64,000 nucleotides of DNA from Archaeoglobaceae archaeon. Lineage in GTDB: Archaea; Halobacteriota; Archaeoglobi; Archaeoglobales; Archaeoglobaceae. Each line of letters starts with the position of its first letter. Within the stretch, counting starts at the first letter, position 1. The DNA is taken from positions 1-64,000 of the forward strand of contig WAKM01000057.1 in the NCBI GenBank assembly GCA_015523335.1, written 5' to 3'. Shown piece by piece: positions 19,393-28,126 of the stretch. The notes under the pieces were generated by a model, which was not told the origin of the DNA, made no database searches, and saw only the letters and a list, made by a program, of their open reading frames with translations. The position numbers and the translations under genes are program-made.

Positions 19393-19964
19393 AGGTCAAA
19401 ATTTTGAACTTGATACTCGCTGAGATCGCCGTGTTTATAGTAGTGAGCATCGCAGGAGCATCCCCTCTATCTATATTCATTCCGATCAAATTTCTATACC
19501 TAATCGCGATCCTTCCTCCCGTCTTTTCATTGCTCGGAAGAAATCCCTTCGATTTCCCGCTGTTCGTAATCCTCATAGCAATCACATCCGTGAAAGTTCT
19601 GTCGAATTCGGAGTTATTCTACTCACTGCTCGATGCTCTATACTATTTGGGATTCAGAAGCTTTGCCGAGTATCTGAATTCGATATTCGTAGCATACAAG
19701 TCCAATCCGAACATTTCGGCACTTTCAGCCTTGGTGATTCTGTTCTCCGTATCTCAGATCTCTTGGACTATCGAAGACAAGTTCGAAGAGCTCAAGCTCG
19801 AAATTGGCTATCCATTGGCAATTTTGGGAATCGTTGCGCTTGTCATCTACCTCTTCTATCCTACGGTTTTATCCTTCCGAGCTTACGGATTTCCTCTGCT
19901 GTTCCTCGGCTTGATAGGCGTCGCTTTGATCGTCGTTGCGACATACCTGCTGGCTTCGACGTAA
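19389..19964 (+). CDS. Integral membrane protein, partner of DUF58 gene
   Basis: I do not recognise a family in this 191-residue protein. It has about five hydrophobic segments; two more polar stretches (residues 70-115 and 125-145) lie between them. ATG 19389 overlaps the DUF58 stop by four bases (ATGA) with a GAGGGTGGT ribosome site, so co-translation is likely; the in-frame ATG at 19341 would overlap the DUF58 gene by 52 bases. A membrane partner for the DUF58 protein is the simplest guess. Confidence 0.75.
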   Translation: MKVKILNLILAEIAVFIVVSIAGASPLSIFIPIKFLYLIAILPPVFSLLGRNPFDFPLFVILIAITSVKVLSNSELFYSLLDALYYLGFRSFAEYLNSIFVAYKSNPNISALSALVILFSVSQISWTIEDKFEELKLEIGYPLAILGIVALVIYLFYPTVLSFRAYGFPLLFLGLIGVALIVVATYLLAST

Positions 19965-19997
19965 CTGTTATATTTGTTGCGGTAGTTCCGTTTAGAA

Positions 19998-21560
19998 ATG
20001 GATATCCTCAGCATAGTTAAGGAGGGTGAGAGGGAGAATATCGAATTTAAAGAGTATCTTACGACATACCATTTAAAAGAGAGCAGGTTTCAAGAGCTTG
20101 CCTGTCAGATGAATCATAGGATCATTATGGGAAGGGGAAAGGCTCTATACGTCATAGGGGTTTCAGATTCCGGCGAGCTTAAGGGAATTAGTGATTATAG
20201 GTTTAACGAAACCGTTCGAATTTTGAAAAAGCTTGCGAAAGAAATCGGAGCTGAAGTAAGATCCGTCGAGAAGTATAAAGTCGGTTCAGGCTACGTCGGC
20301 TTGGTTGAGATAGTTAAGAGTAAGGCGAAGGAGCACGTAATGATCGGAACTGCTGGGCATGTTGATCACGGCAAGTCTACGCTCGTTGGATGCCTTATCA
20401 CGGGTAAGCCGGACGATGGAGACGGAGCTACGCGAATATACTTGGACGTTCTTAAGCACGAGATAGAGAGGGGGCTAAGTGCCGATTTAAGCTTCGCAGT
20501 GTTCGGCTTTAAGGATGGAAAGCCCATAAAGCTTAAGAACCCGTTGAGCAAGAACGAGAGGGCTTGGGTCGTTGAGAACTCAGATAAGCTGATTTCGTTC
20601 GTCGATACCGTGGGGCATGAACCGTGGCTCAGAACTACCATAAGGGGTTTGCTCGGGCAGAAGATCGATTACGGGCTTTTAGTCGTCGCCGCGAACGATG
20701 GAGTAATGAGGACTACGAAGGAACATTTGGGCATACTTCTGGCGATGGATCTTCCCGTTATAATCGTTGTCACGAAGATAGACATGGTTTCTGCGGAGAG
20801 GGTTGAAGAGGTGATCGGGCAAATCTCAAAGTTGCTTAAAACCGTTGGAAGAATTCCGTTCGTTGTTAAGGACATCGAGGACGTTAGGAAAGCTTCGAAA
20901 CTGATAAACAGGGGTTTGGTCGTTCCGATTCTGAAAACATCGGCGATAACGCTCGAAGGTTTCGATCTGCTTGAGGAACTGTTATACAGATTGCCGAAGA
21001 GGGGAAGCAAGGGAAACGATTTTTTGATGTATATCGACCGCATCTACAAGATCACGGGAGTCGGAACGGTTGTGAGCGGTAGCGTAAAGTCTGGGGAGAT
21101 CAGCGAGGGCGAAGAGGTTTACATCGGTCCCTTCCAAGACGGTAGCTTTAGACGTGTGAGGGTTCAGAGCATGGAGATGCACTATTACAGAGTTAGCAAA
21201 GCCGAAGCTGGAGATATCGTCGGAATAGCCTTAAAGGGAGTCAGATATGATGAGTTGCGGAGGGGCATGGTTCTGCTCAAGAAAGAGCCCCATGCAGTGT
21301 GGGAGTTCGAAGCCGACGTTTACGTCTTCAGCCATCCGACTCGAATCAAGAGGGGATACGAACCCGTTATCCACATAGAAACGATTTCGGAAGCTGTTGT
21401 GTTTGAAGATATGGATAGGGAATACATGAAAGCCGGAGACAGGGGGAGAGTCCGAATTCGATTCAAGTATCATCCGCAGTTCGTCTATGAGGGGCAGAAG
21501 TTCATATTCAGGGAGGGAAGGAGCAAGGGAATGGGAGAGATAGTAAGGATCTTCGTTTAA
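19998..21560 (+). CDS. GTPBP1-like translational GTPase
   Basis: A 520-residue GTPase of the archaeal GTPBP1/EF-Tu-like group. An N-terminal region of about 110 residues precedes the G domain. G1 is GTAGHVDHGKST near residue 115, G3 is DTVGHEPW, and G4 is TKIDM. An insertion between G1 and G3 holds a long switch segment (LSADLSFAVFGF). Domains II and III resemble EF-Tu (GTVVSGSVKSGEISEGEEV). Members are associated with mRNA surveillance or elongation; the archaeal role is unsettled. Promoter TATA-like TTATATTT lies about 25 bases upstream of the ATG. Confidence 0.85.
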   Translation: MDILSIVKEGERENIEFKEYLTTYHLKESRFQELACQMNHRIIMGRGKALYVIGVSDSGELKGISDYRFNETVRILKKLAKEIGAEVRSVEKYKVGSGYVGLVEIVKSKAKEHVMIGTAGHVDHGKSTLVGCLITGKPDDGDGATRIYLDVLKHEIERGLSADLSFAVFGFKDGKPIKLKNPLSKNERAWVVENSDKLISFVDTVGHEPWLRTTIRGLLGQKIDYGLLVVAANDGVMRTTKEHLGILLAMDLPVIIVVTKIDMVSAERVEEVIGQISKLLKTVGRIPFVVKDIEDVRKASKLINRGLVVPILKTSAITLEGFDLLEELLYRLPKRGSKGNDFLMYIDRIYKITGVGTVVSGSVKSGEISEGEEVYIGPFQDGSFRRVRVQSMEMHYYRVSKAEAGDIVGIALKGVRYDELRRGMVLLKKEPHAVWEFEADVYVFSHPTRIKRGYEPVIHIETISEAVVFEDMDREYMKAGDRGRVRIRFKYHPQFVYEGQKFIFREGRSKGMGEIVRIFV

Positions 21561-21604
21561 CGAATATCGACAATGTTATATAATATCGTCTCAACATTAG
21601 TTCG

Positions 21605-21925
21605 ATGGATGTAAGGGAGATTGTCCTCAGCGTTCTGATGATAATATCGGCGGTCATGCTCACATATCGATGGTTGTCCCTTGTCCATAATAACGTCGAT
21701 TTTGTCGTGGTCTTCTTCGCATTCCTACTGACGTTCTCCCTCGGCGCTCTGCTTCTGAGCATGATGTTGAGGATGAGGAGAACTGTTGAGGAGCTTGAGA
21801 GCACCAAAAGGATGATCGCAGCCAATGCTGATGATCTGGAAAGGAGATTCGAGGAAAAGCTGTTCGTGTATATAAGGGAGTTGGAGGAGAGGTTGGATGA
21901 GATCCAGAGAAGAATGTATAGGTGA
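21605..21925 (+). CDS. Small membrane protein with C-terminal coiled coil
   Basis: Unrecognised 106-residue protein. Two membrane helices (about residues 5-25 and 33-55) are followed by an acidic/basic heptad-rich tail from residue 60 that should form a coiled coil (RRTVEELESTKRMI, then ELEERLDEIQRR). The TATA-like TTATATAATATC lies about 25 bases before the ATG, suggesting a leaderless transcript and its own promoter. The next small gene overlaps its 3' end by 29 bases. Confidence 0.65.
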   Translation: MDVREIVLSVLMIISAVMLTYRWLSLVHNNVDFVVVFFAFLLTFSLGALLLSMMLRMRRTVEELESTKRMIAANADDLERRFEEKLFVYIRELEERLDEIQRRMYR

Positions 21926-22109
21926 TCTCAAGCTTACGATATCCCGAATCTACCTTCCAACCATAGCTCTAAGCACCTTCGTTTTGGGTTTCGTCGCAAG
22001 CTACTACGTCTGCTTCAATTTAGTCTATTCAGCCCTGTTTGGGCTAATACTGGCTGTAACCTTGCTGATTCTGGTTAAACCGAAGATAGAAAATCTTCTG
22101 ATGAAATGA
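21897..22109 (+). CDS. Small membrane protein
   Basis: A 70-residue protein of unknown family with two hydrophobic helices (about residues 19-36 and 42-60) and a short basic tail. The only usable ATG (21897) lies inside the preceding gene, giving a 29-base overlap, so it may be translated by coupling. It converges on pncA, whose 3' end it overlaps by 35 bases. The hydrophobic pattern supports a real gene; no function is suggested. Confidence 0.5.
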   Translation: MRSREECIGDLKLTISRIYLPTIALSTFVLGFVASYYVCFNLVYSALFGLILAVTLLILVKPKIENLLMK

Positions 22110-22617
22110 TTTCCACTCGAAACACGTTCTCCATGTGTTTCATTGCATACTCGTAATCGTAATTGCTCAAAGCGGTTGTGCAGTCCTTGAGCACGGCAAC
22201 TTCGTAACCTCTAAGCACTGCATCGCCGACAGTATGCAAAACGCAGATGTTCGTAACGACACCAGCAACGAACAGCCTCTTAACTCCGAGCTCCCTCAGC
22301 GTTAGGTCTAAGTCTGTTCCGAAGAATGCGGAATACCTCCTCTTCCTTACGCGGTAATCTTTGGGCTGAGGATTCAGTTCATCTATAATTTCCGCTCCCT
22401 CGCTTCCGGCTATGCAGTGTTTCGGCCAGATGTTGAATTCAGCATCATCCTCCCTATGCCAATCTTGGGTGAATATCACTGGAATGCCCTTCGATCTCGC
22501 ATGCTCTACAACCTTTCTAAGGGGTTCGAATATCGATTTGACGTGCTTTCCTATAAACAGCGCTCCGTTTTCGTAGCAGAAGTCCTTCTGCATATCAACA
22601 ACTACCAGAGCATCCAT
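22075..22617 (-). CDS. pncA: Nicotinamidase / isochorismatase-family hydrolase
   Basis: The 180-residue cysteine hydrolase probably deamidates nicotinamide to nicotinate for NAD salvage. The catalytic triad is visible: Asp in VVDMQKDF (residue 8), a lysine in VRKRRYSAF near 94, and Cys in GVVTNICVLHT near 130. Metal ligands are seen in TQDWH and PKHC. Length and motifs fit PncA better than isochorismatase. It is 49 bases from the end of rtcA on the same strand. Confidence 0.9.
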   Translation of the reverse strand: MDALVVVDMQKDFCYENGALFIGKHVKSIFEPLRKVVEHARSKGIPVIFTQDWHREDDAEFNIWPKHCIAGSEGAEIIDELNPQPKDYRVRKRRYSAFFGTDLDLTLRELGVKRLFVAGVVTNICVLHTVGDAVLRGYEVAVLKDCTTALSNYDYEYAMKHMENVFRVEIISSEDFLSSV

Positions 22618-22666
22618 GACGGAACATCGATGCGGATGTATATATCTTTATCGAACACGTGTTCGT

Positions 22667-23671
22667 TCAAAGTATGCCGACCCCCTTGATCCTAACCTTA
22701 TTACCGTCGAAGCTTACAACATCGCCCAAAAACGTGTTTATGACGTAAGCGTTGCTCTTCTGATGCAGAGTGACTTCAGAGGTTGTGTAGGATGTTTCAC
22801 CGCTCGCAACCGCTGAGAACGGCATTATCTGATCTGCCAAATGCCTATCGAATACGGCATCGGACTTCAGCTCGCTCAGAATTTCGTAAGCGCATTCTTC
22901 TCCAACCTTCTCTGCCCTCTTACCCTTTTCTCCCAGCGAGCATCCTCCCTTGTAACCGCACCACAGGGTTATTCCACTTCCGATCGAAGCACCCTTGCGA
23001 ATCTCTATGTCGATCTCAACTTTATAGCCTTCAAGCTCAAGTATCTTCTTTGCAGACCTTGCCTGCCTCTCCGCGACGTTTCTCGGCAGATTCTGGCAGT
23101 GACTTACACCCCTAACGACATCGCAATGACTTTCTTTAAACTCAACACCCCTAAGCTTCGAAGGATTTATTTTGACGACAACCTTGCCTCCGCCCTTCGG
23201 ATAGTAACCTCTCGCAACGAGATTTATCTCCACATCTGCCCCAAGCTCGCGTAAAGCTTTGAACGTAACGTTTTTGACGTAATCCACCGGCGGAGACCAT
23301 TTGACATCCGTTCCGCCTCTAATCTCCACTACGCTCTCCTTTTCGGAAGCTAAAAGCGGAAGGAGAATGGTTTGGAGTATAAGGGTAACGCTACCAGCAG
23401 TTCCGATATCTATCCTAAAATTACCACCCTTAAGACTTTTCGGCTTGAAAACTATTCTTGTAGAGCCTAACTTCAGTCCTTCGACCTCGGCTTCGGAGAT
23501 AAGCTTCGCCGCTTCGATTCCTTTTAGGTGTTGCATTGCCAAGCCCGGCTTGGGTCTGTTCGCTCTGATATTGTAAACTTCAACCTCCTTTCCGGTTATG
23601 CAAGCTAAAGCTACTGCCGTTCTTAAAATCTGACCTCCTCCTTCGCCGTAGCTTCCATCTATCCTTATCAT
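22667..23671 (-). CDS. rtcA: RNA 3'-terminal phosphate cyclase
   Basis: The 334-residue enzyme converts RNA 3'-phosphate to a 2',3'-cyclic phosphate with ATP. The family N-terminus IRIDGSYGEGGGQILRTAV begins right after the chosen ATG (23671); the frame extends 13 codons further but that part is not conserved. The catalytic histidine lies in DRHLADQIMPF near residue 296. GSVTLILQTILLPLL and GGTDVKWSPPVDYV are typical of archaeal RtcA. No rtcB is nearby. Confidence 0.95.
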   Translation of the reverse strand: MIRIDGSYGEGGGQILRTAVALACITGKEVEVYNIRANRPKPGLAMQHLKGIEAAKLISEAEVEGLKLGSTRIVFKPKSLKGGNFRIDIGTAGSVTLILQTILLPLLASEKESVVEIRGGTDVKWSPPVDYVKNVTFKALRELGADVEINLVARGYYPKGGGKVVVKINPSKLRGVEFKESHCDVVRGVSHCQNLPRNVAERQARSAKKILELEGYKVEIDIEIRKGASIGSGITLWCGYKGGCSLGEKGKRAEKVGEECAYEILSELKSDAVFDRHLADQIMPFSAVASGETSYTTSEVTLHQKSNAYVINTFLGDVVSFDGNKVRIKGVGIL

Positions 23672-23744
23672 TGTTCGTTCTGATGATGAGCGGCTATTAA
23701 CCTTTACCAAAAGTTTATTTACTTTGTAAGATTCATTTTATCCA

Positions 23745-24419
23745 ATGGTGCTTGACATCATACCGAAATTCGACGGAAGAAGAATCAGAATCGTTTACGA
23801 TCAGACTTATCCGGCAGTTAGCTTGGTTTTTTATCACATCCTGCCACAATTCAAATCCAAGAGGTTGGTCATCGGTGTCTATTCGGATACGATGTGCAGA
23901 AAACTGAAGGAACACTACAAGTTCATATCGAAGCACGCCCCGGAAATTGCGGATATTCTCGACAATGCTTACTTCATAAAGATCGGAAGGAGGGATACGA
24001 TCCCCTTCGGAAGGCTCTACGATTTCATTCCCGAAAACATCGTGAAGAAAGAGTTCGAGAGGATAGAGCTCGCTGTGAGTAAGCTTAGAGAAGACGACCT
24101 CGTTCTGATCTTTGGATTCTACCTCATGTATGCGATCCATGGTAGATGGATACTGAAAAACCTTATGAGGATCGTGGACACGTTGCCGGAAAAAATCACG
24201 TTGGTTTCCATCAGTCCCTACGGCTTATACGACTACACGACAACGAGGATCATAGAAAGGATATTCGACGTCGTAATAAGGATTGTGAAGGAGGAGGAGC
24301 CGTTGGATTTCGGAGAGGATATTTACATCATAGGGGTTGAGGAGAGCATCACGAGGGAGATAAAGCCCGGTTTTGAGAGGTTTAAGATACTGCCCGACGG
24401 AAGACTTTCCAAGCTATAA
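23745..24419 (+). CDS. Uncharacterised archaeal protein, possible RecA-like fold without P-loop
   Basis: I do not recognise this 224-residue protein. Its pattern alternates strands and helices: VLDIIPKFDGRRIRIVYD, RLVIGVYSD, DDLVLIFGFYLM, KITLVSISPYG. This recalls RecA/KaiC-like proteins that lost Walker A (for example the DUF257 group), but no GxxxxGK[ST] is present. It is soluble, with a net acidic middle and no Cys clusters. The gene is divergent from rtcA with a 73-base gap, and its stop overlaps the convergent Cys-rich gene by six bases. The fold suggestion is low confidence. Confidence 0.7.
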   Translation: MVLDIIPKFDGRRIRIVYDQTYPAVSLVFYHILPQFKSKRLVIGVYSDTMCRKLKEHYKFISKHAPEIADILDNAYFIKIGRRDTIPFGRLYDFIPENIVKKEFERIELAVSKLREDDLVLIFGFYLMYAIHGRWILKNLMRIVDTLPEKITLVSISPYGLYDYTTTRIIERIFDVVIRIVKEEEPLDFGEDIYIIGVEESITREIKPGFERFKILPDGRLSKL

Positions 24420-25001
24420 CTTGCACATAACCCTTCTCCCCTTTGCATCTATTCCGTAAATCTCCCTTCCCTCCTTAAGCGGTATTACGACCTCATCTTC
24501 AGCTTCATCTATCGATCTTATCCTTCTGACGTCCAATATCTCGAAGTCGAACACCTTAACGGCCAAAAATTCGACGCTGTCGACCTCTTCGCACTCCTTA
24601 TTTCTCAGAACCGCCGGCATCAAATTGTAGCAATTCTCAAGCTCCTCTCCGTAAACTTCACCGTAAAAAAGCTCCTGCAAGATCTTGTTAAAAAACCACC
24701 AACCCTCCTCTACGAGTCTCTGCTTGGGATATCTTCCGAGAACGAATATTACGTTTTCGACGTTCTCCTTCTCGTGAATCCACCTGCAACCCTTGCAACT
24801 CCAAACATATTCGCCGTGAGATGACAAAACGAGTTCGCCTCCCAAATCGTAGAGAAGGCATGGGTAGAAGGGGCAGTAGCAGAATGTGCAGTCCTGTCTG
24901 GAGAAGTGGCACGGATAGTATTTGCATTCGTAGTTAGCTCCGTAAATTCCGTCCAAAGCCTTGAAGAGGTCTATAAGAGTCCTTTCCCTAAGCTCGTTCA
25001 T
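24414..25001 (-). CDS. Protein with N-terminal cysteine-rich small domain
   Basis: The 195-residue protein begins with a dense cysteine domain (CKYYPCHFSRQDCTFCYCPF near residues 26-45, then CLLYD and CKGC). This fits the Cys-rich small domain (Pfam PF04071) often found beside or fused to cobamide and metal enzymes. The C-terminal 100 residues are acidic and unrecognised. Zinc or iron-sulfur binding is likely but unproven. ATG 25001 has AAGGTGAT six bases before it; the GTG at 25010 is less likely. It is last in a minus-strand operon after the DUF89 gene. Confidence 0.75.
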   Translation of the reverse strand: MNELRERTLIDLFKALDGIYGANYECKYYPCHFSRQDCTFCYCPFYPCLLYDLGGELVLSSHGEYVWSCKGCRWIHEKENVENVIFVLGRYPKQRLVEEGWWFFNKILQELFYGEVYGEELENCYNLMPAVLRNKECEEVDSVEFLAVKVFDFEILDVRRIRSIDEAEDEVVIPLKEGREIYGIDAKGRRVMCKL

Positions 25002-25006
25002 ATCGA

Positions 25007-25873
25007 TCACCTTACGAGCATGGCAACCATATCTCCGACTTTAACCCCTATATCTTCAGCTATCGGCTCGCATTTCGCAGTTAGCAGGAAAGCTATCGGC
25101 TTGAATCTGCTTTCCGAAAGGCTCTCGTAGTTAGCCATTCCCTTTGCTATTATAACATCCGAACTCTCAAGCCTCTCAAGCGTTTCAGCTGGCAGTTCCT
25201 CCTCTATTATCCCAACAGCACCGAGCCCGTTCGTCAGTATCTCGTCAGCGATCTTATCGACTCCGGCTTTAATCGCATCCTCAAGCGTGGCATCGCTTAT
25301 TATCGGTTTACCCCTTACCACCACAGTTAGCCTCTCGCATATCCCCTTTATTTCCTTCATGAACAGCGTATCTATCACTATTTCACCGCAGTTGTCTGTT
25401 AGATAAACGACTTTTCCTTTGCACAGATCTCTGATCTCATCCAGATGGTCTACGGCAAGTCCTTTGGCATACTGCTTCTTGAAGTATTCCATGAAATCGT
25501 CATCCGCAACTTTATGATCCATAACACCGTAATCAAATGTGTTCGCGATTATGGAGGCTATTGCGGAAGCTCTAAACCTGTCATCCTGCCTCTCAACGAA
25601 ATCCTTAACAATTGGCAAAAACCTCATCGTAACTTCGTTAGCCTTCTCCTTAAGCTTTTTATACGGATCTTCCACTCTCAAAACCTCGTAAACCCTTCTG
25701 TGCATGTAAGTGGCTATGTGTGCGTTTATCTCCCTCTTAGGATATCTCTCGGCTAAAATCCTGAGGGCTTCACCAACGGCTTTAAATATCGTTTCATAAT
25801 CATCAGTTACCATCTTGCACTCCATATACGCCCTATTTAATAAGCAAGCCGGGCATTTCGGCGATATTCTCAT
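25007..25873 (-). CDS. DUF89/ARMT1-like metal-dependent phosphatase
   Basis: The 288-residue protein is an archaeal DUF89 member, a family of damage-control phosphatases acting on harmful sugar or cofactor phosphates. It starts with CPACLLNRA (possible metal site), then VYLTDNCGEIVIDTLFMKEI near residue 155 with the catalytic DN pair, VVRGKPIISDATLEDA, and DVIIAKGMANYESL. The partner substrate in archaea is unknown; related subfamilies associate with pantothenate or coenzyme A pathways. ATG 25873 was chosen over the TTG six bases upstream. It follows RaSEA by 13 bases. Confidence 0.85.
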   Translation of the reverse strand: MRISPKCPACLLNRAYMECKMVTDDYETIFKAVGEALRILAERYPKREINAHIATYMHRRVYEVLRVEDPYKKLKEKANEVTMRFLPIVKDFVERQDDRFRASAIASIIANTFDYGVMDHKVADDDFMEYFKKQYAKGLAVDHLDEIRDLCKGKVVYLTDNCGEIVIDTLFMKEIKGICERLTVVVRGKPIISDATLEDAIKAGVDKIADEILTNGLGAVGIIEEELPAETLERLESSDVIIAKGMANYESLSESRFKPIAFLLTAKCEPIAEDIGVKVGDMVAMLVR

Positions 25874-25886
25874 GCTCAAATTTTGA

Positions 25887-26831
25887 TCAGACGTGTATTA
25901 AAGCTAACGGAATTCTCGAATAATCCTCCAACTCAACGACCCTTTCCCACAACTTGAAGCAAGAACAGTTCAATCCGTCGAACACCGATGCATCTTGGGT
26001 TAAGGAGTATTCCCTTATAGCCCTTGCAACATCCCTATCACATCTCCCGCAGTTGTGCGGACCCCTTGCTTTTCCATAAGCAACCGGATCGCATATCGCA
26101 TCTATCTCTGCGTTTCTAAGGACTTCAACGGCGCTCCAGAGCCAAGGCGGACGATACAAGCCCTTGAACCACAGCTTTTCCACGTAAGTTCCCGATTGAA
26201 CGTTCGTCGGATTTACGGATACTACATCGGCCAAACCCTTAACCGCTTTAATCGATCTAATAGCATCCCTTATGGCTTCCCCTTCCGACAGAAACGGAGG
26301 TTTGAGTAATATGTATGCCTTAACCTTAACGCAGTGGGATTTCAAGATCTTGGCGGATCTTTTGAAATCTTCGAAGCTGAAGCCCTTGTTTATGCAGTGC
26401 TCTCTTATGAAATCATCTGCGGTTTCAAGCCCTATACCAACTTCCGTTTCGAATTCAAGCGATGAAAGCTCTTCTGCAGTTTCCTCGTTTATAAATTCTG
26501 GACGACTCTCCACTATAAGCTTTCTAATCTTACCGGTTAAAGCATCGTAAACGAAGCTTCTGAACTCTTTCGGGATCTCCTTCGAATCGAAAAAGCTTCC
26601 CGACGTGAATATTTTAACGACATCCACGCCGCTCAATCTTTTTAAAGCGAAATTGAATTGATCGATCAGATCTTTCAGCGTTACGTCTTTAGATGTGTCC
26701 TTCTTGTATCCGCACATCAGGCATCGGTTCCAGTAGCAACCTCTCGAGCGGAGTATGATCGTCAGGCATCTGACTATATTTCCGTTCAACCTCTCCTTCT
26801 CAATCCAAACCGCAACGGGCTTCAATACCAT
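25887..26831 (-). CDS. Archaeosine biosynthesis radical SAM protein RaSEA
   Basis: The 314-residue protein has the atypical cluster motif CYWNRCLMCGY (C-X5-C-X2-C, residues 33-43) and ELP3-like downstream segments EVGIGLETADDFIREHC and VSVNPTNVQSGT. It matches the TIGR01210 family now known as RaSEA, which with ArcS converts preQ0-lysine-modified tRNA G15 to archaeosine. Other cysteines near the C-terminus (NCGRCDRD, LNCSCFKLW) are family features. The start overlaps the end of the rhomboid gene by 10 bases. ArcS/TGT partners are not in this window. Confidence 0.88.
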   Translation of the reverse strand: MVLKPVAVWIEKERLNGNIVRCLTIILRSRGCYWNRCLMCGYKKDTSKDVTLKDLIDQFNFALKRLSGVDVVKIFTSGSFFDSKEIPKEFRSFVYDALTGKIRKLIVESRPEFINEETAEELSSLEFETEVGIGLETADDFIREHCINKGFSFEDFKRSAKILKSHCVKVKAYILLKPPFLSEGEAIRDAIRSIKAVKGLADVVSVNPTNVQSGTYVEKLWFKGLYRPPWLWSAVEVLRNAEIDAICDPVAYGKARGPHNCGRCDRDVARAIREYSLTQDASVFDGLNCSCFKLWERVVELEDYSRIPLALIHV

Positions 26832-27628
26832 CTCCCCTTAATTCTAAGCATTTTGCCCAAGTATAACCCGACCATCAATCCGGCTAAATGCGACATGTGC
26901 GCAACACCGGTCTGCATCGAGAAAGGAAGGAGAACCAAGTCATACAGAGCAAACAGGAGTATAGCCCACCTTATGTTTAGCGGAATGGGTATGGGGAGAA
27001 ATATTACGACGTTCATGTATGGAGCAACCATGGCTAAAGCTCCCATAACACCGAATATAGCCGCTGAAGCTCCCAAAGCCGGAATGAACGGGTTGGTGTA
27101 GTATGCGTAAGCTATGTAGGCTAAGTTTCCGGCTATTCCGGATAGAAAGAAAACCTTCAGGTAGTTTTTCCCTCCGACTCTCCTCTCAAGTTCCGAGCCG
27201 AAGAATAGGAGGACGAACATGTTAACGAAGTAGTGCCAAAAGCCGGCATGGTCGAAGATTGCGGTGACGATCTGCCAAGGCATCTTAAGGATCAAAGCCG
27301 GAGTTAGGGCGAGGTAGTAGTCGACTATACTTCCGAACAACAGTTTTATGAAGAAAACGACCGTGCAGATTCCGATGATTACGTTGTTCCAGCCGTAAAC
27401 TCCGATCTTACGAACTGATTTCCTCACAGATTTAACAGGAACTTCGATTGGCTTTGCAATGCTGTTCCCCTTCTTAACCTTAACCGGAACGTTCCAATAT
27501 TCGTCCTTCTTTATTCCCGGACAGTTGTGCTTCTCCGGCAGTCTGTGCTCGGAACAAAACGTCCCGCCGCAGTATTTGCACTTATAAGGCAGATACTCCT
27601 CCTTCCCGCACACGTCGCATTTTGCCAC
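26822..27628 (-). CDS. Rhomboid-family intramembrane protease with N-terminal AN1-type zinc finger
   Basis: The 268-residue protein begins with an AN1-like zinc finger (CDVCGKEEYLPYKCKYCGG, then FCSEHRLPEKHNC, residues 4-41). A linker leads to six membrane helices carrying the rhomboid catalytic pair: Ser in GASAAIFGVMGA near residue 184 and His in AHMSHLAGL near 247. An intramembrane serine protease activity is expected. I chose GTG 27628 because a TATA box (CTATAAATATA) lies 26 bases before it, predicting a leaderless mRNA, and the zinc finger begins at once. The frame stays open to 28078 only because it runs antisense to the biotin carrier gene. It heads the operon rhomboid-RaSEA-DUF89-Cys-rich. 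Confidence 0.88.
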   Translation of the reverse strand: MAKCDVCGKEEYLPYKCKYCGGTFCSEHRLPEKHNCPGIKKDEYWNVPVKVKKGNSIAKPIEVPVKSVRKSVRKIGVYGWNNVIIGICTVVFFIKLLFGSIVDYYLALTPALILKMPWQIVTAIFDHAGFWHYFVNMFVLLFFGSELERRVGGKNYLKVFFLSGIAGNLAYIAYAYYTNPFIPALGASAAIFGVMGALAMVAPYMNVVIFLPIPIPLNIRWAILLFALYDLVLLPFSMQTGVAHMSHLAGLMVGLYLGKMLRIKGRWY

Positions 27629-27648
27629 TTTAAGAGATTCCGCTCGGA

Positions 27649-27659
27649 TATATTTATAG
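27649..27659 (-). promoter_or_regulatory. TATA box of the rhomboid operon
   Basis: On the minus strand the element reads CTATAAATATA, a near-consensus archaeal TATA box centred 26 bases before GTG 27628. This placement decides the start of the rhomboid gene. Confidence 0.6.
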
Positions 27660-27704
27660 ATTTTCATCAAAAGGTTTATTATCGATTGATCGTGCTGGAG
27701 GGGG

Positions 27705-28097
27705 ATGAGAAAGTTCACGATTGTGGTCAACGGAATGGAGTATAAAGTTGCCGTGAGGAGGGTTACGAGGACGCTATACAAGGTCAGATTAGGAGATAAG
27801 GTTACGGACGTTCTGGTTAGGGAGGACAAGGTAACCGTAGCTAAGCCGAAGGTTGAAGCTGAGAAGAAGCCAGAAGTTGTGGAAGGAGAGGCCGTAAAGG
27901 CGATGTTGCCGGGTGTCGTAACTAAGATACTCGTGAAGGAAGGTGACAGCGTTAAGGCAGGGGAGACTATAATGATCTTAGAGGCAATGAAGATGGAGAA
28001 CGAAGTTAAGAGTCCGAAGGACGGCGTCGTAAAGCAGATACTCGTTAAGGAAGGAGATAGGGTTGAGGCTGGAGACATCTTAGCTGTGATGGATTAA
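27705..28097 (+). CDS. Biotin carrier protein of an acyl-CoA/oxoacid carboxylase or decarboxylase
   Basis: The 130-residue protein has an N-terminal beta-rich linker (residues 1-50), a charged hinge and a C-terminal biotinyl domain with the biotinylation site EAMKMENEV (Lys near residue 98). It would carry carboxybiotin between biotin carboxylase and a carboxyltransferase (acetyl/propionyl-CoA or pyruvate carboxylase, or methylmalonyl-CoA decarboxylase). No such subunits are adjacent; a carboxyltransferase-like gene is at 46.2-47.5 kb with a stub resembling this N-terminus. GGAGGGGG precedes the ATG. Confidence 0.92.
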   Translation: MRKFTIVVNGMEYKVAVRRVTRTLYKVRLGDKVTDVLVREDKVTVAKPKVEAEKKPEVVEGEAVKAMLPGVVTKILVKEGDSVKAGETIMILEAMKMENEVKSPKDGVVKQILVKEGDRVEAGDILAVMD

Positions 28098-28126
28098 CTT
28101 AAATATCCCTCCAAAGACTGGATAAT

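Noticed and set aside
27629-28078. Long in-frame extension of the rhomboid gene (frame open from 28078)
   Set aside because: It runs antisense to the biotin carrier gene, has low-complexity Ser/Thr/Pro composition, and the TATA box at 27649-27659 puts the start at 27628.
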